DNA from: Symbiodinium sp. CCMP2592
Lineage: Eukaryota > Sar > Dinophyceae > Suessiales > Symbiodiniaceae
Direction of reading: 5' to 3'
DNA: 64,000 bases
NCBI GenBank assembly: GCA_905221615.1
Contig: CAJNDT010005869.1
Location: forward strand, 360,733 to 424,732
A program made the position numbers and the translations under genes. Numbering within the stretch: position 1 is the first letter of the stretch; every line of letters begins with the position of its first letter. The notes below the pieces were generated by a model, which did not search any database, was not told where the DNA came from, and saw only the letters and a list, made by a program, of their open reading frames with translations. Positions 43,480 through 55,610 of this stretch are shown in pieces.

Positions 43480-43684
43480 TGGATGGTGCTGGCATGGTTC
43501 TTTTGATTGTTTTTTTTTCCCAAACGTGCAGGCCAGGCTGCGAGCCGCTTTGGAGAATGCTTTGGCCGAGCTTGACAAGGCGCAGGGGTGCTGATGAATG
43601 AATTGACCGAATTGCTCTAAACATCAGGACGACGAGAGGGAAGCCAAAAGAAGGAAGACAGCCAAGACAGTAGAGGTAGTTGAC

Positions 43685-45142
43685 TTGAGCAAGGAAGAAC
43701 CACAGGCAGTGGTTTGCAGGCAGAGCAGCCAAGACAGCCTAGACAGCAGCCAGACAGCTAGAGGAGTCAAGAGGCAGGCGAGCTTTCACACACCTTCGCC
43801 GAAGAAGCGTCTGTTCAGTCCTGACAGCAAGGGTGGAGACAGCCAGAGCCCAGGCAGCCAGAGCCCGGGCAGCCAGAGCCCAGACAGCAACCCTGTGCAA
43901 AAGAGAAAGATAGAACAGCTCAAAAAGACCTTAGGCCCAGGCAGTCCAGTCTACTACAGGCTAGACTACCTTTGGGGCAAGGCAGCAGAGGCAGAGGCCA
44001 AGCCCGGCCTTTCGCCAGACACAGCTAGTGACAGACAGAAACAGCAGCAAGCTGAGAACATGCAAAACCTGCAGCAGAAAGCCAGCCAAGCAGTGGAAAA
44101 GCTCGAACTGGAGCCAGCTCTTGGAGTTCTTAAAAAGAGACGGGGAGGCAGACCGCTAGGCAGTAAGCAGAAGACGAAAGCGGTGCCGCATCTTCGCAAG
44201 AAACGATGTGATGTGACAGCCAGAGGCAAGCTTTCCATCATGGAAGAGTTAGACAGAGCAGCTGTAACTCACAAAAGCAAAACTGCAGCCAGGCAGCATG
44301 TCATGAGGCAGTATGGTGTGAGCAATTCTTTTTGCTTCAACCTGCAAAAAGACTATCACAGACAGAAAGTCACCAACTTTCTCGCCAGCACGGGGCGAGG
44401 ACACAGTGCCAGACAGGCAGGCAGCCATTTGGGTCTCGTGCACCTCGTCAGCAAGTCAAATGGCCGAAGACTGCCTGACCCAGGCAAAGTGCTGGGTAGG
44501 CCAGACTTTCTCCTGCCAGTCTGGTCTGAGACCCGTGCTTGGGCCTTGAATGAGGAAGCCAGCCAGCACGTCCTGACGAACGAAGACGTGCTGATGGACT
44601 TCCAAGAAAGGCTCGACAAAGCCATTGCAGTCAGGCAGGCAGAAAAGGAAAAGGGTCTTCTTGACCAGACAGGTGAGAAGGAGCTGGCAGCCATGACGCA
44701 AAAGAAAGCCACGCTAGCCAGCAAGCCAAAGCAGAGGAGCAAGTACCAGATCCTGCTCCTGGCAAAGTGCGGTCTTCGAAACAGATCCTGCCAACAGACA
44801 GCCAACCTGAGCAAGGAGGATGAGAAAGCCAGGCTAGACTTGTCCTGGCGACTCTGGGACTTGCTTTTGGAACAGGCAGCCAGCAAGACACCACAGCCAG
44901 ACTTGCCTGTAGCAAGCCCAGAGCAGTGGACGACAAAGCGAGCAGAGACAGCCATCACCATGTCAGACCAAGTACCTGCTTGGCTCAAGCCAACGCCAGG
45001 GAAGGCGTTGACATCGGTGGTGCGCTTGAAGCTAGCCAGCGAGCAAAGCAAGGCCAGGCGAGAGAACAGGAAAGCCAGACAAACACAGCCAAAGGCCAAA
45101 CCTGAGGCCAAAGCCAAGGCCGCACCTTGGCGGTTTTGTTGG
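43685..45142 (+). CDS. DDE-Ulp1 gene, N-terminal part, copy 2
   Basis: Same as 33040-34497. One visible protein change is Met to Ile in 'GKLSIMEELDRAAV'. The first putative catalytic Asp is at about 44966. The open reading frame is intact, with no frameshift relative to copy 1. Confidence 0.65.
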
Positions 45143-45246
45143 GTGGATTCGAAGTGGACTTTCGGGTTTAGGGTTTCCTTAAACCCCAAACCCAAAAGCC
45201 AAAGCCTAAACATTCATGCACCTTCATGCTTTCGAAACCAACCGAG
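45143..45246 (+). other. Proposed 104-nt GT-AG intron in DDE-Ulp1 gene, copy 2
   Basis: Same donor and acceptor as 34498-34601, with the same telomere-like content. Confidence 0.5.
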
Positions 45247-47718
45247 GCACCGAGGCTGGCATGTGCTTCTCGAGCCCCAGGTGTGGCAGCAAGGTGGCGA
45301 GTCAGCTTGGTAGCTAGACAGGCAGTGCAGAACTTCTTTGCGCCAGACAGACAGCCAGTGGGTGTCGTTATGCCCACGATACTTGTCACATACGGCAAAC
45401 ACTGCAGACTTGAAAACATCAGCCAGGAAGGCACGTGGATCAAGTCCGAGTGCTTCCAGGTAGGCAGCCAGACAGTCAGGAGAAGGGCAGGCCACCGAGT
45501 GCCAGGACAGGTGATGCGCACTTGGCGCAAACTGCGACAGACCCAGCCACACCTGTTTGATGGCAGTGTCAGGGTGTGGTGCCAGCCAGCCGCAGTGGTA
45601 GATAGCGTGATTTACAGATGGCAGCTAGAGCTCGAGTCAGAAGAGCACAGCCAGGCAGTGCAGCTCGTCGATATGTTCGGCGGAGCATGGACGACGGAGT
45701 CCATGCACGCCGCTGCACTCCTGCAGCGAGCTCAGACAGGCATTGCAGCCGGGTGCACCGGCTTGACCCAGGTGACAGACATCGGGTTCGCCCAGCCAGC
45801 CAAGGCAGCTCTCAAAAGGTGGCAGGAAGACTTGAAGCAGCGCATGCGAGAGAAAGCCAGACAGCAAAAGGTGCAGTGCACCTATAAGACAGGCCCGGCA
45901 GACATTCTGGAGGCAGCTAGACAGATGCACGCCAGGATGGTGCAGTTGAATGAGACAGAGAAGACAGTCCTTCGCTGCATGCGGCAGGGAGGCTGGTTCC
46001 ACTTCCGTCCAGACAGTGAAGGCAGGCTTCAGGACTGTGGCAGCCAGGAATGGTGTCTGGACTTCCCTGAAGGCAATGCCAAGCTAGGCAGCGACCACCT
46101 CAGAGACAGGTCTCGTTGGGTGGACAAGACAGGCAAGGTGCTTCCGTGGACAGAGGCAGACAGCAAGACATTTGATGAATCCAATGCATTCGAACCCGAG
46201 TCTACGTACCTGCTTGGCCAGACAGACATACACTTGAGCTTCCGAGCGAAGCCCAATCTCCTTGCTCAGTCAGAAAGAGAGCTCAGAGAGGTCATTCTGA
46301 GACAGGTCCACCCGAACGAGAGGAGACGGCTTTTCCAGGAACAGGTGGACCAGACAACGAGCCAGACAAAGACAGAGAGGCAGCAGAGAAAGGAAAAAAG
46401 GATCAAGAACGCGAAGCAAGACAGAAAGAGGCGCAAACTTTTGAAAGAATGGAGACAGCAGCAAGCCAGCAAGACAAAGAAGCAGGCTCTGCAGTCTGTC
46501 GTGCCCAAAGTGGGCCAGAAAAAGAAGAAGAAGGCAGACAGAAAGAAGCCCAGCCAGGTCAAGAAGCAGCAAAAGAAAGACCAGGCGAAGAAGGCTCAAA
46601 GACGGGCAGCCGAGCCAGGCAGTGAGGGACACTTGCATGGCAAGCAAGCTCGAGTGATCGGTGACCTGGCTCCGCTGCTGGGCAAGATCGTGGTGTGTGG
46701 AAAGCAGACAGACAGCCAAGTCCTGATCAATGCTGACGGAGTTCATGAATGGGTCAGCCACACAGACATTACGCTGGACGTCAGAGACAGACAGTTTCCG
46801 CTGGTTTTGGATTTGGAGTCTTTCCCCAGTGCTGCAGCCAGCGAGGAAGCGGCAGCCAGTGCAAAAGATTTGCGGCTTTACAAGCACGAAGACCTGCTGA
46901 CAGACAGCCAGCTCGAAGCTGGCATCAGGGAGATGGCATACCGACTCTCCCATGGAGCAGAGCCAGCCAGCCTGTGTGTTTTGCGGCCAGCAGAGGCCAA
47001 GCAACTTATCCAGACACATACACTCAAGGCAGCAGCAAAGACAGCCATGGACAGCCAGGCTGGTTTGGTCTTGGCAGTCGTGCAAAGCCAGCCTCCGAGA
47101 CACTGGTCCTTGCTGGTGGTCGAGACAGTCAGAGACAGCCCCGAAGCGAAGGTCAGGTACTATGACACGTTGCCCGGTGAGGCAGCCTACAAGGAAGCCA
47201 GTGCAGTTTTGAAGGTGCTGCTGCAGACAGCCAAGAAACAGGCCCAGCCTTTGCCTGCGCCAGTCAGTCTGCTCAGACAGACAGATGGCTTCTCGTGCGG
47301 CCTCTGGGTCTTGATGTATATGGAGCAGGAGTGGCGGCGGTGGATGGGTGAGGCCCCGCAGCCACTTGTGAAAGACCTGCCAGCCAGAAGCAGCCAGCTG
47401 AACCGCTGGATTCAGCTGCTGCTGCGAGGCAAAGAGCTAGCCAGACAGAAAGAGAGTCAGCAGCAAGACAGCCAGACAGCAGGAGACACCATCGTTTTTG
47501 GCTGTGCCCACTGCAGTTTTGCTCTGAGTGGCTGCCTTCGCTGCAACAGAACGCAGTTTTTGAAGTATATGAGTAACCAGGCACACAAAAAGGCAGAGGA
47601 GGCAGCAAAGGCACCCGAGGCCCAGGCCAAGACCAAGGCCAAGGCCAAAGCCAAAGCAAAGGTGAAGGCTCTTGGAAAGCCAGGCAGCTCAGGAGCCATC
47701 TCGTGCACAACTAATTAA
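45247..47718 (+). CDS. DDE-Ulp1 gene, C-terminal part, copy 2
   Basis: Same as 34602-37073. Changes seen: Gln to His in 'RRRAGHRVPGQ', Gly to Val in 'VVDSVIYRW', Asp to Glu in 'TKTERQQR'. The DDE acids (codons at about 45670 and 45778) and the C48 residues (His about 47101, Asp 47164, Gln 47278, Cys 47296) are all kept, so both copies look intact. The few substitutions are as compatible with allelic or sequencing differences as with paralogs. Confidence 0.8.
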   Translation, partial: APRLACASRAPGVAARWRVSLVARQAVQNFFAPDRQPVGVVMPTILVTYGKHCRLENISQEGTWIKSECFQVGSQTVRRRAGHRVPGQVMRTWRKLRQTQPHLFDGSVRVWCQPAAVVDSVIYRWQLELESEEHSQAVQLVDMFGGAWTTESMHAAALLQRAQTGIAAGCTGLTQVTDIGFAQPAKAALKRWQEDLKQRMREKARQQKVQCTYKTGPADILEAARQMHARMVQLNETEKTVLRCMRQGGWFHFRPDSEGRLQDCGSQEWCLDFPEGNAKLGSDHLRDRSRWVDKTGKVLPWTEADSKTFDESNAFEPESTYLLGQTDIHLSFRAKPNLLAQSERELREVILRQVHPNERRRLFQEQVDQTTSQTKTERQQRKEKRIKNAKQDRKRRKLLKEWRQQQASKTKKQALQSVVPKVGQKKKKKADRKKPSQVKKQQKKDQAKKAQRRAAEPGSEGHLHGKQARVIGDLAPLLGKIVVCGKQTDSQVLINADGVHEWVSHTDITLDVRDRQFPLVLDLESFPSAAASEEAAASAKDLRLYKHEDLLTDSQLEAGIREMAYRLSHGAEPASLCVLRPAEAKQLIQTHTLKAAAKTAMDSQAGLVLAVVQSQPPRHWSLLVVETVRDSPEAKVRYYDTLPGEAAYKEASAVLKVLLQTAKKQAQPLPAPVSLLRQTDGFSCGLWVLMYMEQEWRRWMGEAPQPLVKDLPARSSQLNRWIQLLLRGKELARQKESQQQDSQTAGDTIVFGCAHCSFALSGCLRCNRTQFLKYMSNQAHKKAEEAAKAPEAQAKTKAKAKAKAKVKALGKPGSSGAISCTTN

Positions 47719-47772
47719 ATAATGAATTACATCTCGAGTTTTACATTAATTAATTACAGTAATTACTTCTTC

Positions 47773-48014
47773 GTACAGGATGTGCCTCGCTTCGCATGCT
47801 GGCTGGATTGTGCCAAATCGTAGTACAAGCTTAGTACTGGATGTGCCTCGCTTCGCATGCTGGCTGGATTGTGCCACATCGTAGTACAAGCTTAGTACAA
47901 GCTTGGAGTACTGGATGTGCCTCGCTTCGCATGCTGGCTGGATTGTGCCAAATCGTAGTACAAGCTTAGTACTGGATGTGCCTCGCTTCGCATGCTGGCT
48001 GGATTGTGCCAAAT
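47773..48014 (+). repeat. 61-bp satellite, about 4 units, copy 2
   Basis: As 37128-37357, but with one unit interrupted by an extra AGCTTAGTACA duplication near 47893. Confidence 0.95.
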
Positions 48015-48407
48015 AACACCTCCACAACACCTCCACAAAACCTCCACAACACTTCCACAATACCTCCACAACACTTCCACAACACCTCCACAACACCTCC
48101 ACAACACCTCCACAACACTTCCACAACACCTCCACAACACTTCCACAATACCTCCACAACACTTCCACAACACCTCCACAACACCTCCACAACACCTCCA
48201 CAACAACTCCACAACACCTCCACAACACTTCCACAACACCTCCACAACACTTCCACAACACCTCCACAACACCTCCACAACACCTCCACAACACCTCCAC
48301 AACACCTCCACAACACCTCCACAACACCTCCACAACACCTCCACAACACCTCCACAACACCTCCACAACACCTCCACAACACTTCCACAACACCTACCAC
48401 AACACCC
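48015..48407 (+). repeat. 11-bp minisatellite, copy 2
   Basis: CCTCCACAACA units, shorter than in copy 1 and with a different order of CTTCC variants. Confidence 0.95.
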
Positions 48408-50795
48408 AAATCAGCAATGAGCTTGTCTGCAGCACTCTCGACGCAGAGTGCCCAGGGCTTTTGGTCACCCAAAGTCTCGGTGCTCAAAGCTTTTGGTCAC
48501 ACAAAGTCTCGATTCCAGGCGGGGAAAGAGCTTAAATGACGAGGCCGGGGATTGAGCCGCGGACCTACTCCAATGGGAGTCGTCCGCCCACCCCTTAGGC
48601 TATCAGAGGATTGGAACGGAGAGGGCGATGGACCATCTCCAGTCACGGAGAGATCACAATTGTCGCAGCCCGGTGGGGTCTCCGGTGAGTGTTCCGAGTC
48701 GCCACCCCCTTTTGCTGAGCCTCCCAGTGCCGATGCCCAGAAATTCTGGGAATTGCCATGTGTAAGGTCGGTCGCCAAAAACCTTGCCGGCAGGGTTTTC
48801 ATGGTCTAGTGGTTAACGTCGTGCCTGCCAGGAGCTGGAAGGCTGCCCGACAGATCCTGGGCAGCATGGACGAGCGACAAGGGCATCTTCGGAAATAGGG
48901 TGGATTGTGCTTTGGAGTAATTATTGGAGGTGCTTTCCGAAGGATGCTGCATGGACTCTAGAATCATACACTGAACAGAGGACCCCATGGTCTAATGGAT
49001 AAGGCGCTCTGTGGGTAAACCACGGAAAGATGGGTGGTTCAAGTCCCCCTGGGGTTGTTCTCATGCCAAGTCGCAGTACAAGCTTAATTAGTACTGGAAC
49101 CGCATCCTTCCCAACCCTGTGCGGCAGGGTCCCGGTAGCGTAGTGGTTAGTACATCCTCCCTTGACCCTACCAAGCAGGGAGTCCCCAGCGGGCCACTAA
49201 GAGGCCAACGCGGCCGGGCCATTTCTGACCATTGGAGGTGTTAGCCGCTGCTCTTTGTAGTTTTATTGTAGGCTAAAGTTCAGGGCTGTAGGCAACCCTA
49301 AGCCCTTGCTTGGAAGCTTGTCCTGGCTGACTGGAAGCTGCCTTGAAGTGGACTCTGTTCTGAAGAAGCTGCCCATGGAGAACGACCTGATGTGGCGGCC
49401 ACTCATCTGTGCAAGAGCAAAAAGCACTCACAGAGCCGGATCCGGCAGACCATGTGGACACTGGCAAATAATCCACAAGTGACAGGGAGACTGGCGACAA
49501 CTGCAACTCACCGAGAACTCCCCTCGGGCTGCGTCTTTTTTGGGTGGTTTCTACTGGCTGATGCCTGCTGATGCTGGATGAACTGGCTGGCTGCGACTTG
49601 CTCATATTCTCAGTACTGGAAGTGTCTCCTGTCCGACTGCAGTGAGGCTTGCCCTGTGGCTTCCTCCAATGGTGGCCGCTGGACCCTGCAAGTCAAAACC
49701 AATTTTGGCTCAGTGGTTAAGGAGTGGGCTTGTTGCCCGAGCCAGAGATCAGAAGAATTACCTTTACTGGTAAATCAGCGCAAACCGCACGGAAGTAGGT
49801 TTTCGATGGTCTTCTGGTTAAGACTGGCGGGGCCTGCTTGCCTTGTTTCGCATGCTGGCTGGATTGTGCCAAATCCTAGGACAAGCTTAGTACTGGATGT
49901 TCCTCGCTTCGCAAGCTGGGCAGGATGGTGCTGACTTGTAGTACGAGCTTAATTCATTCATTATTTACTGAAACATAATCAGTTTCGTCCTTCATGCACC
50001 AGATAATTACTTGGTTAGTTTGAGTTTTATTTTTCACTTAGTTCTACTTAGTTCTACTTCATTTGTTAATTATCTGGATTTCAACATCTCTCATAATTTC
50101 CACAGACCGCTCGCACCAGCCGGGAAGGAAAGCTGACTTGAAAGGAAGTTCCGCAGGCAGGACTTCATTTGAGACGCTTGCACAGACAACCAGATCAATC
50201 AATTCAGTAATTAACTTTACCAGCCGAGATCCGTCTTCCATTCTCAGTCTCCTTTTCCAACGAAACATGCAGGGCGGGTTTGCCGGAAGACAGCCAGCCG
50301 AGATGCCTGACAGCCGCTGCAGGCCGACTCTCTTCGATTGTGCAGACACCAGACGGCTTGTTCAGTGATATTAATTTGATAGACACGAACGACTTTCCGT
50401 CAAAGTTTGTTTCCTGCCGAAAAGAAGCATGCAGGCCGTCTTTTCCTGGGCAGACAGCAAGCCGCCTGACAGACGGTGCAGGCCGAATCCATTGCTGTGT
50501 TCATTTCAGCAGGCAGCCTGTTCAGTCATGCAAGGAGTGCTTTCATTTGCCATTCGACCTGCAAAGCAAGCTGCTCCAATCCAGGCAGCGAGCCTGGAAC
50601 AGTACGTAGCAGCACAGGACTTACTTTCAGAACACAGCTAGAAGAGAGGCACAAACACACACTGGGCAGCGAGCCTGGAACAGAAAGAACAACACAGGAT
50701 TTACTTTCAGAACACAACTAATTAGGTGAGAAACACACACACACACAGACAAGTGGGAGACAGACAAAGGTAGCCAGACAGACAGACAGACAGCC
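48408..50795. other. Spacer of unit copy 2
   Basis: As 37786-40181: tRNA-like segments at about 48537-48610 (minus) and 48981-49057 (plus), a fold-back arm at about 49230-49286, and a two-copy direct repeat at about 50591-50720. No gene recognised. Confidence 0.5.
48981..49057 (+). tRNA. tRNA-Arg-like sequence, copy 2
   Basis: Identical in structure to 38359-38435: good acceptor, D- and T-arms, atypical anticodon loop. Confidence 0.5.
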
Positions 50796-51572
50796 ATGGC
50801 CTTGCAAGCCCTGGAGTACTTGTGCAAGTTCTCCGACAGCGACATCCAGACAGCTGGACGCCAGATAGACAGTGAGAAAGTCCGACGACTGTGTCACAGC
50901 TTGGTGGACTGCCTGGCCCAGCGAGTGACACAGACGGACTCAGGGCAGACAGCCGCTGCATCTGCCGCACCTGCAGACAGCCAAGCCAGCCAGGCCTCTC
51001 CTCGGAAAAGGAGTGTGAGCAACAAGAGGGGCAAGGTGGACCCTTACAAGACAGACAGCGGTGCCGCTAAAGGTAGTGGCCAGCAGGCAGGCCAGGCAGG
51101 AGGTGCCGCTGCTGGTGGTGGCCAGCAGGCAGGCCAGGCAGGAAGAGACAAGAGCAGGCCGCCGACAAAGAACAAGCTGCCGAAAGACACTCAGGCAGAC
51201 CAGGTAGCGCCACCGCCAGCTCCGCCAGCTCCGCCACAGACGAGCCAGTGGTCTGGCCAGAGTCAGAGCAGCCAGTCAGATTGGGGCAGCCAGTCAGACT
51301 GGTGGTCGACCAAACCTTGGTGGGAGTGGGAGAAAGAAAGCCAGACAGACAGCCCACCAATCCCGTCGACTGGACTGGTTGTGGCGAAAGGCAGACAGAT
51401 CGGAGGCAGGGGCAGGTACAGCCATGCGCAGAAGACGTACTTCTGCATTGTCCAATGCTTGAAATGCAAGGCCGAACCTTGCAACAAGAGGATGGAGGCA
51501 GAGGTGGACGGCCACTGGCCGCACTTCTGCCGTGCCTGCAAGCCCCACGGGGCGCCTGACCCTAAGTGGTAG
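50796..51572 (+). CDS. Hypothetical Cys-rich protein, copy 2
   Basis: Protein identical to 40182-40958 as far as I can see: helical N-terminus, Gly/Gln/Trp low-complexity centre, and C-terminal CxxC-type segment. Confidence 0.55.
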   Translation: MALQALEYLCKFSDSDIQTAGRQIDSEKVRRLCHSLVDCLAQRVTQTDSGQTAAASAAPADSQASQASPRKRSVSNKRGKVDPYKTDSGAAKGSGQQAGQAGGAAAGGGQQAGQAGRDKSRPPTKNKLPKDTQADQVAPPPAPPAPPQTSQWSGQSQSSQSDWGSQSDWWSTKPWWEWEKESQTDSPPIPSTGLVVAKGRQIGGRGRYSHAQKTYFCIVQCLKCKAEPCNKRMEAEVDGHWPHFCRACKPHGAPDPKW

Positions 51573-52786
51573 GGCAGGCAGGCAGGCAGGCAGTGGCCGT
51601 CGACCTCTGCCTCCATCCTCTTGTCAGCCAGACAGCTAGACAGACAAGGCAGTGGCCGGACAGCTAGACAGCCAGACAGAGACACACCCTTGCAGGCAAG
51701 AAAAAAAATCGCCTTCAGAGTGGGAATCGCTGACTCATCAATCAAGCAGATAGAAGCAGATAGTGATTGTGCCTGTTGGCCAGGCGCCCGCGACCTGCCG
51801 CCAGACAGCCGTGTCAGCCCGCGACCTGCCGCCAGACAGCCGTGTCAGCAGTGTACGGGCCCACAAAGAAGCTGTGGCTAGCAGAGTAATTAATTATTCG
51901 GTGGAAACCGTTCCGAACAAAACCTGCCTTAGCCTAAACGGCCCTAAACTCTGTGGGCTCTTCTATTCATGGATGTGCAGCCCAACCTAAACCTTTTGTG
52001 GTCAGAGAGAGGGGATTTGCAGTTTGCAGCGAGTCCGTGCCCCGTTTTTCAGAGAGGCAGGCAGTGCTGATTGCTCGCATTGCTCACGTTGTGGAAGCTC
52101 GCAGCCAGCAAGCAGCACACGTTGTGGAAGCTCGCAGCCAGCAAGCAGCAGACCGGAAAGCCCCTGTGAAGAAGACAGCCAGACCAGCAGGCCGGGCGAC
52201 TCAAGAAAGCCCTTAAAATTCTTTCACAAAGATGAATGCTGGCAGGCAGTCAGCATGGCCAGCCAGGAAGCAGCAGCAGCCACAGCCAGACAGGCTGATT
52301 CGAAACCTTCCTCCTCAACCTAAATCCTAAACCATAATGAAGAAATTAATTAATTACAAGGGTTTGGGGTTGTAATTAAAAGGGTTGCTTGAGAGGTTGG
52401 AAGGTGATTTCGGGCTCCGAGGCAGCCAGGCAGTGAGTGTGCAAGGCTTCAGGGAGTTCAGGGTTTCTTCGGAGGTTGGAAGGTGGGGTGGGGCTCAGAG
52501 GCAGCGAGGCAGTGAGTGCGCGAGGTTTCAGGGAGTTCAGGGCTTCTTCGGAGGTTGGAAGGTGGGGTGGGGCTCAGAGGCAGCGAGGCAGTGAGTGTGC
52601 AAGGTTTCAGGGAGTTCAGGGCTGGGAAGTTGGGAGTAAGTACTTAGTAATTAACTAATCAGTACTAGTAGTAGTAATAGTAGTAGTAGTAGTAGTACTA
52701 GCAGTAGTCATTGGCAGTCGTCGTCGTAGTAGTAGTAGTCGTAGTAATTAATTAGTTGTAGTAGTAGTAATTAGTGGTAATAGAAC
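51573..52786. repeat. CAGACAG spacer and minisatellites right of the duplicated unit
   Basis: From 51989 on, the sequence has no copy-1 counterpart because copy 1 stops at the gap. A 33-nt direct duplication (CACGTTGTGGAAGCTCGCAG type) is at about 52086-52151. A 79-bp repeat with GGTTGGAAGGTGGGGTGGGG lies at 52393-52625 (3 units), and (AGT)n at 52660-52790. No gene recognised. Confidence 0.6.
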
Positions 52787-53734
52787 TGGTTTCGCATGCT
52801 GGCTGGATTGTGCCACATCGTAGTACAAGCTTAGTACTGGATGTGCCTCGCTGCGCATGCTGGCTGGATTGTGCCACATCGTAGTACAAGCTTAGTACTG
52901 GATGTGCCTCGCTTCGCATGCTGGCTGGATTGTGCCACATCGTAGTACAAGCTTAGTACTGGATGTGCCTCGCTTCGCATGCTGGCTGGATTGTGCCACA
53001 TCGTAGTACAAGCTTAGTACTGGATGTGCCTCGCTTCGCATGCTGGCTGGATTGTGCCACATCGTAGTACAAGCTTAGTACTGGATGTGCCTCGCTTCGC
53101 ATGCTGGCTGGATTGTGCCAAATCGTAGTACAAGCTTAGTACTGGATGTGCCTCGCTTCGCATGCTGGCTGGATTGTGCCACATCGTAGTACAAGCTTAG
53201 TACTGGATGTGCCTCGCTTCGCATGCTGGCTGGATTGTGCCAAATCGTAGTACAAGCTTAGTACTGGATGTGCCTCGCTGCGCATGCTGGCTGGATTGTG
53301 CCACATCGTAGTACAAGCTTAGTACTGGATGTGCCTCGCTTCGCATGCTGGCTGGATTGTGCCACATCGTAGTACAAGCTTAGTACTGGATGTGCCTCGC
53401 TTCGCATGCTGGCTGGATTGTGCCAAATCGTAGTACAAGCTTAGTACTGGATGTGCCTCGCTTCGCATGCTGGCTGGATTGTGCCACATCGTAGTACAAG
53501 CTTAGTACTGGATGTGCCTCGCTTCGCATGCTGGCTGGATTGTGCCACATCGTAGTACAAGCTTAGTACTGGATGTGCCTCGCTTCGCATGCTGGCTGGA
53601 TTGTGCCACATCGTAGTACAAGCTTAGTACTGGATGTGCCTCGCTTCGCATGCTGGCTGGATTGTGCCAAATCGTAGTACAAGCTTAGTACTGGATGTGC
53701 CTCGCTTCGCATGCTGGCTGGATTGTGCCAAATC
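52787..53734 (+). repeat. 61-bp satellite, about 15 units
   Basis: Same unit as at 37128. Some units read GCCACATC where others read GCCAAATC. Confidence 0.95.
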
Positions 53735-54102
53735 ACACCTCCACAACACCTCCACAACAACTCCACAACACCTCCACAACACTTCCACAACACTCCACAA
53801 CACCTCCACAACACCTCCACAACACCTCCACAACACCTCCACAACACTTCCACAACACCTCCACAACACTTCCACAACACGTCCACAACACCTCTACAAC
53901 ACTTCCACAACACCTCCACAACACCTCCACAACACTTCCACAACACCTACATCCACAACACTCCACAACACCTCCACAACACCTCCACAACACCTCCACA
54001 ACACCTCCACAACACCTCCACAACACCTCCACAACACCTCCACAACACCTCCACAACACCTCCACAACAACTCCACAACACTCCCACAACACTCCCACAA
54101 CA
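53735..54102 (+). repeat. 11-bp minisatellite, third array
   Basis: CCTCCACAACA units, again immediately right of a 61-bp array and again followed by CAAATCAGCAATGA. Confidence 0.95.
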
Positions 54103-55610
54103 CCCAAATCAGCAATGAAGCTTGGCTCAAAGAATAAACCCCTGTGGTTTGCGCTGTTCTTAACAGGCGAAGGAATTCTCCTGATCTTTCTGGGCATCAT
54201 GGGCCACACTACTAACCACTGAGCCAAAATTTGTTTTGGCTTGAGGCCTCGGCCAATTCCCTTTTGGATCTGGCAAATCCTGTCTAGCTCGCTTGAGTCC
54301 CTTTGATGAACCTCAATCCGCATCGGGAAAACCAAAATGACGGGCCCGGGAATCGAGCCCGCATACAATACATGAACCTGGCCGGAGTCGACGCCTTGCC
54401 CACTGAGCTACGGTGTCCATGTTATTCCAAGTCTCAAGGGCATATGATGGCTGGATTGCTGGGATGATGGTGAAAACTCGTAATTGCTGGAAGTGCAGCG
54501 TCTTTCAGGCTGGCTGGAATTTGCCAAATGAATCAAATTAATTAATTACGGTTTCTAGACACCTTGCAAAATTTTTTTGCATCCATTTCGCCAAGCATGC
54601 TCCTCTAGCACACTGGTGGAAGGCTGGGTGTTGATACCACATGCCTCCACAATGGATGCTTTGGTTCAGGGGCCCTCCGCTGTGATCTTCGCTGTTGCCT
54701 CAGGGTCCCACCGAGTGATTGGTCACTCCCCCTGCAATACCGAGGAATAAACCTCACACCCTGAGGCACCTAAAAGGCTTGTGGATCTCGTCCGGGTCGT
54801 CCTTGACCCGGTCTTCGTAGTCATCCTTGTAGCCTGACAAGAGCCAGATCTTTAACCACTGAGCTATGAAAACCCTGGGGAGGTGGATTGAAGAATCATT
54901 TGAACAAACATGCTGCCCCCGTGACCAGGGTGGGTTTGGCTTAGTGGTTAGAGCAACGTCTCTCGACAGGACGGATGCTGGCTGGATTGTGCTGGATTGT
55001 AGTACAAGCCTCAAGGCCTAGGGTTTTTAAACCCCTTGCAAATTTTTTTTTGCATCGAATTCGCCAAGCATAATTACAAGCTTAGTGCATGCTGGCTGGA
55101 TTGTGCCAAGTCGTAGTACAAGCATAGGAATCAATCCGGTAGGTGGAACTCCTCGAGCAGATCCTGTACACCTTACAGGAGATGCAGGCAGGCAGATCAT
55201 CAATAATTAGCTCGCCTGAATTTTGACAGAATCCAGAGGTGGAACTTGGGCGCCTCGGCCAGAAGTTGGCCTGCATGGAAGGCAGACAGGCCCGCTCAAG
55301 CTTTGGCTCCGACGCATACCAGCCTCTATCGGCAATGGGGTAAAATATGATAATTTCATGCAGTGGGAGCGATAGATCTTTTGTTCCTTTGTAAACAGGA
55401 CAGACAGCTCTGCGACCCCATGGATGTGGAGCGCCATGCGGCCTCGGCAGAGAGCCACGCAGAAAGACAGGTAGTCAGACTGAACACGGTCCGGGCAAGG
55501 CTGCGGCAAGCAGGCCCACCGGTGTCGTGGGCCTTGCTGTGCTGGTGCCTGTGAGACAGGCAGCCAGCAAGACAGAAAGACAGACAGGCTGTCAGAACAG
55601 TACGTTAACC
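54103..55610. other. tRNA-like sequences and scattered satellite fragments, no clear gene
   Basis: Box-A-like words lie at about 54218-54236 and 54855-54873 (minus) and 54945-54965 (plus). Single 61-bp fragments are at 54970-55000 and 55086-55125. The tract ending TTTGTAAACAG at 55399 precedes an open stretch 'DRQLCDPMDVERHAASAES' that could be an exon, but with no family match. Confidence 0.4.
54340..54419 (-). tRNA. tRNA-like sequence, probably pseudo-tRNA
   Basis: The minus strand has an excellent box A (CGTAGCTCAGTGGGCAAGGC) and box B (GGGCTCGATTCCCGGG), ending CCCGTCATTTTGG. The acceptor stem pairs poorly and the central region is long, so a functional tRNA is unlikely. Confidence 0.45.

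Larger units (their letters stand above)
41501..51988. repeat. Duplicated 10.5-kb unit, copy 2
   Basis: Second copy of 30868-41400. Differences include a short rearranged segment at about 41704-41730 (GTCCAGGAG inserted), single substitutions in the 104-bp array, fewer TTAA units at 50211 and 51889, a different number of 61-bp/11-bp subunits, and a deletion in the CAGACAG spacer near 51630. All three large ORFs are intact. Confidence 0.95.
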
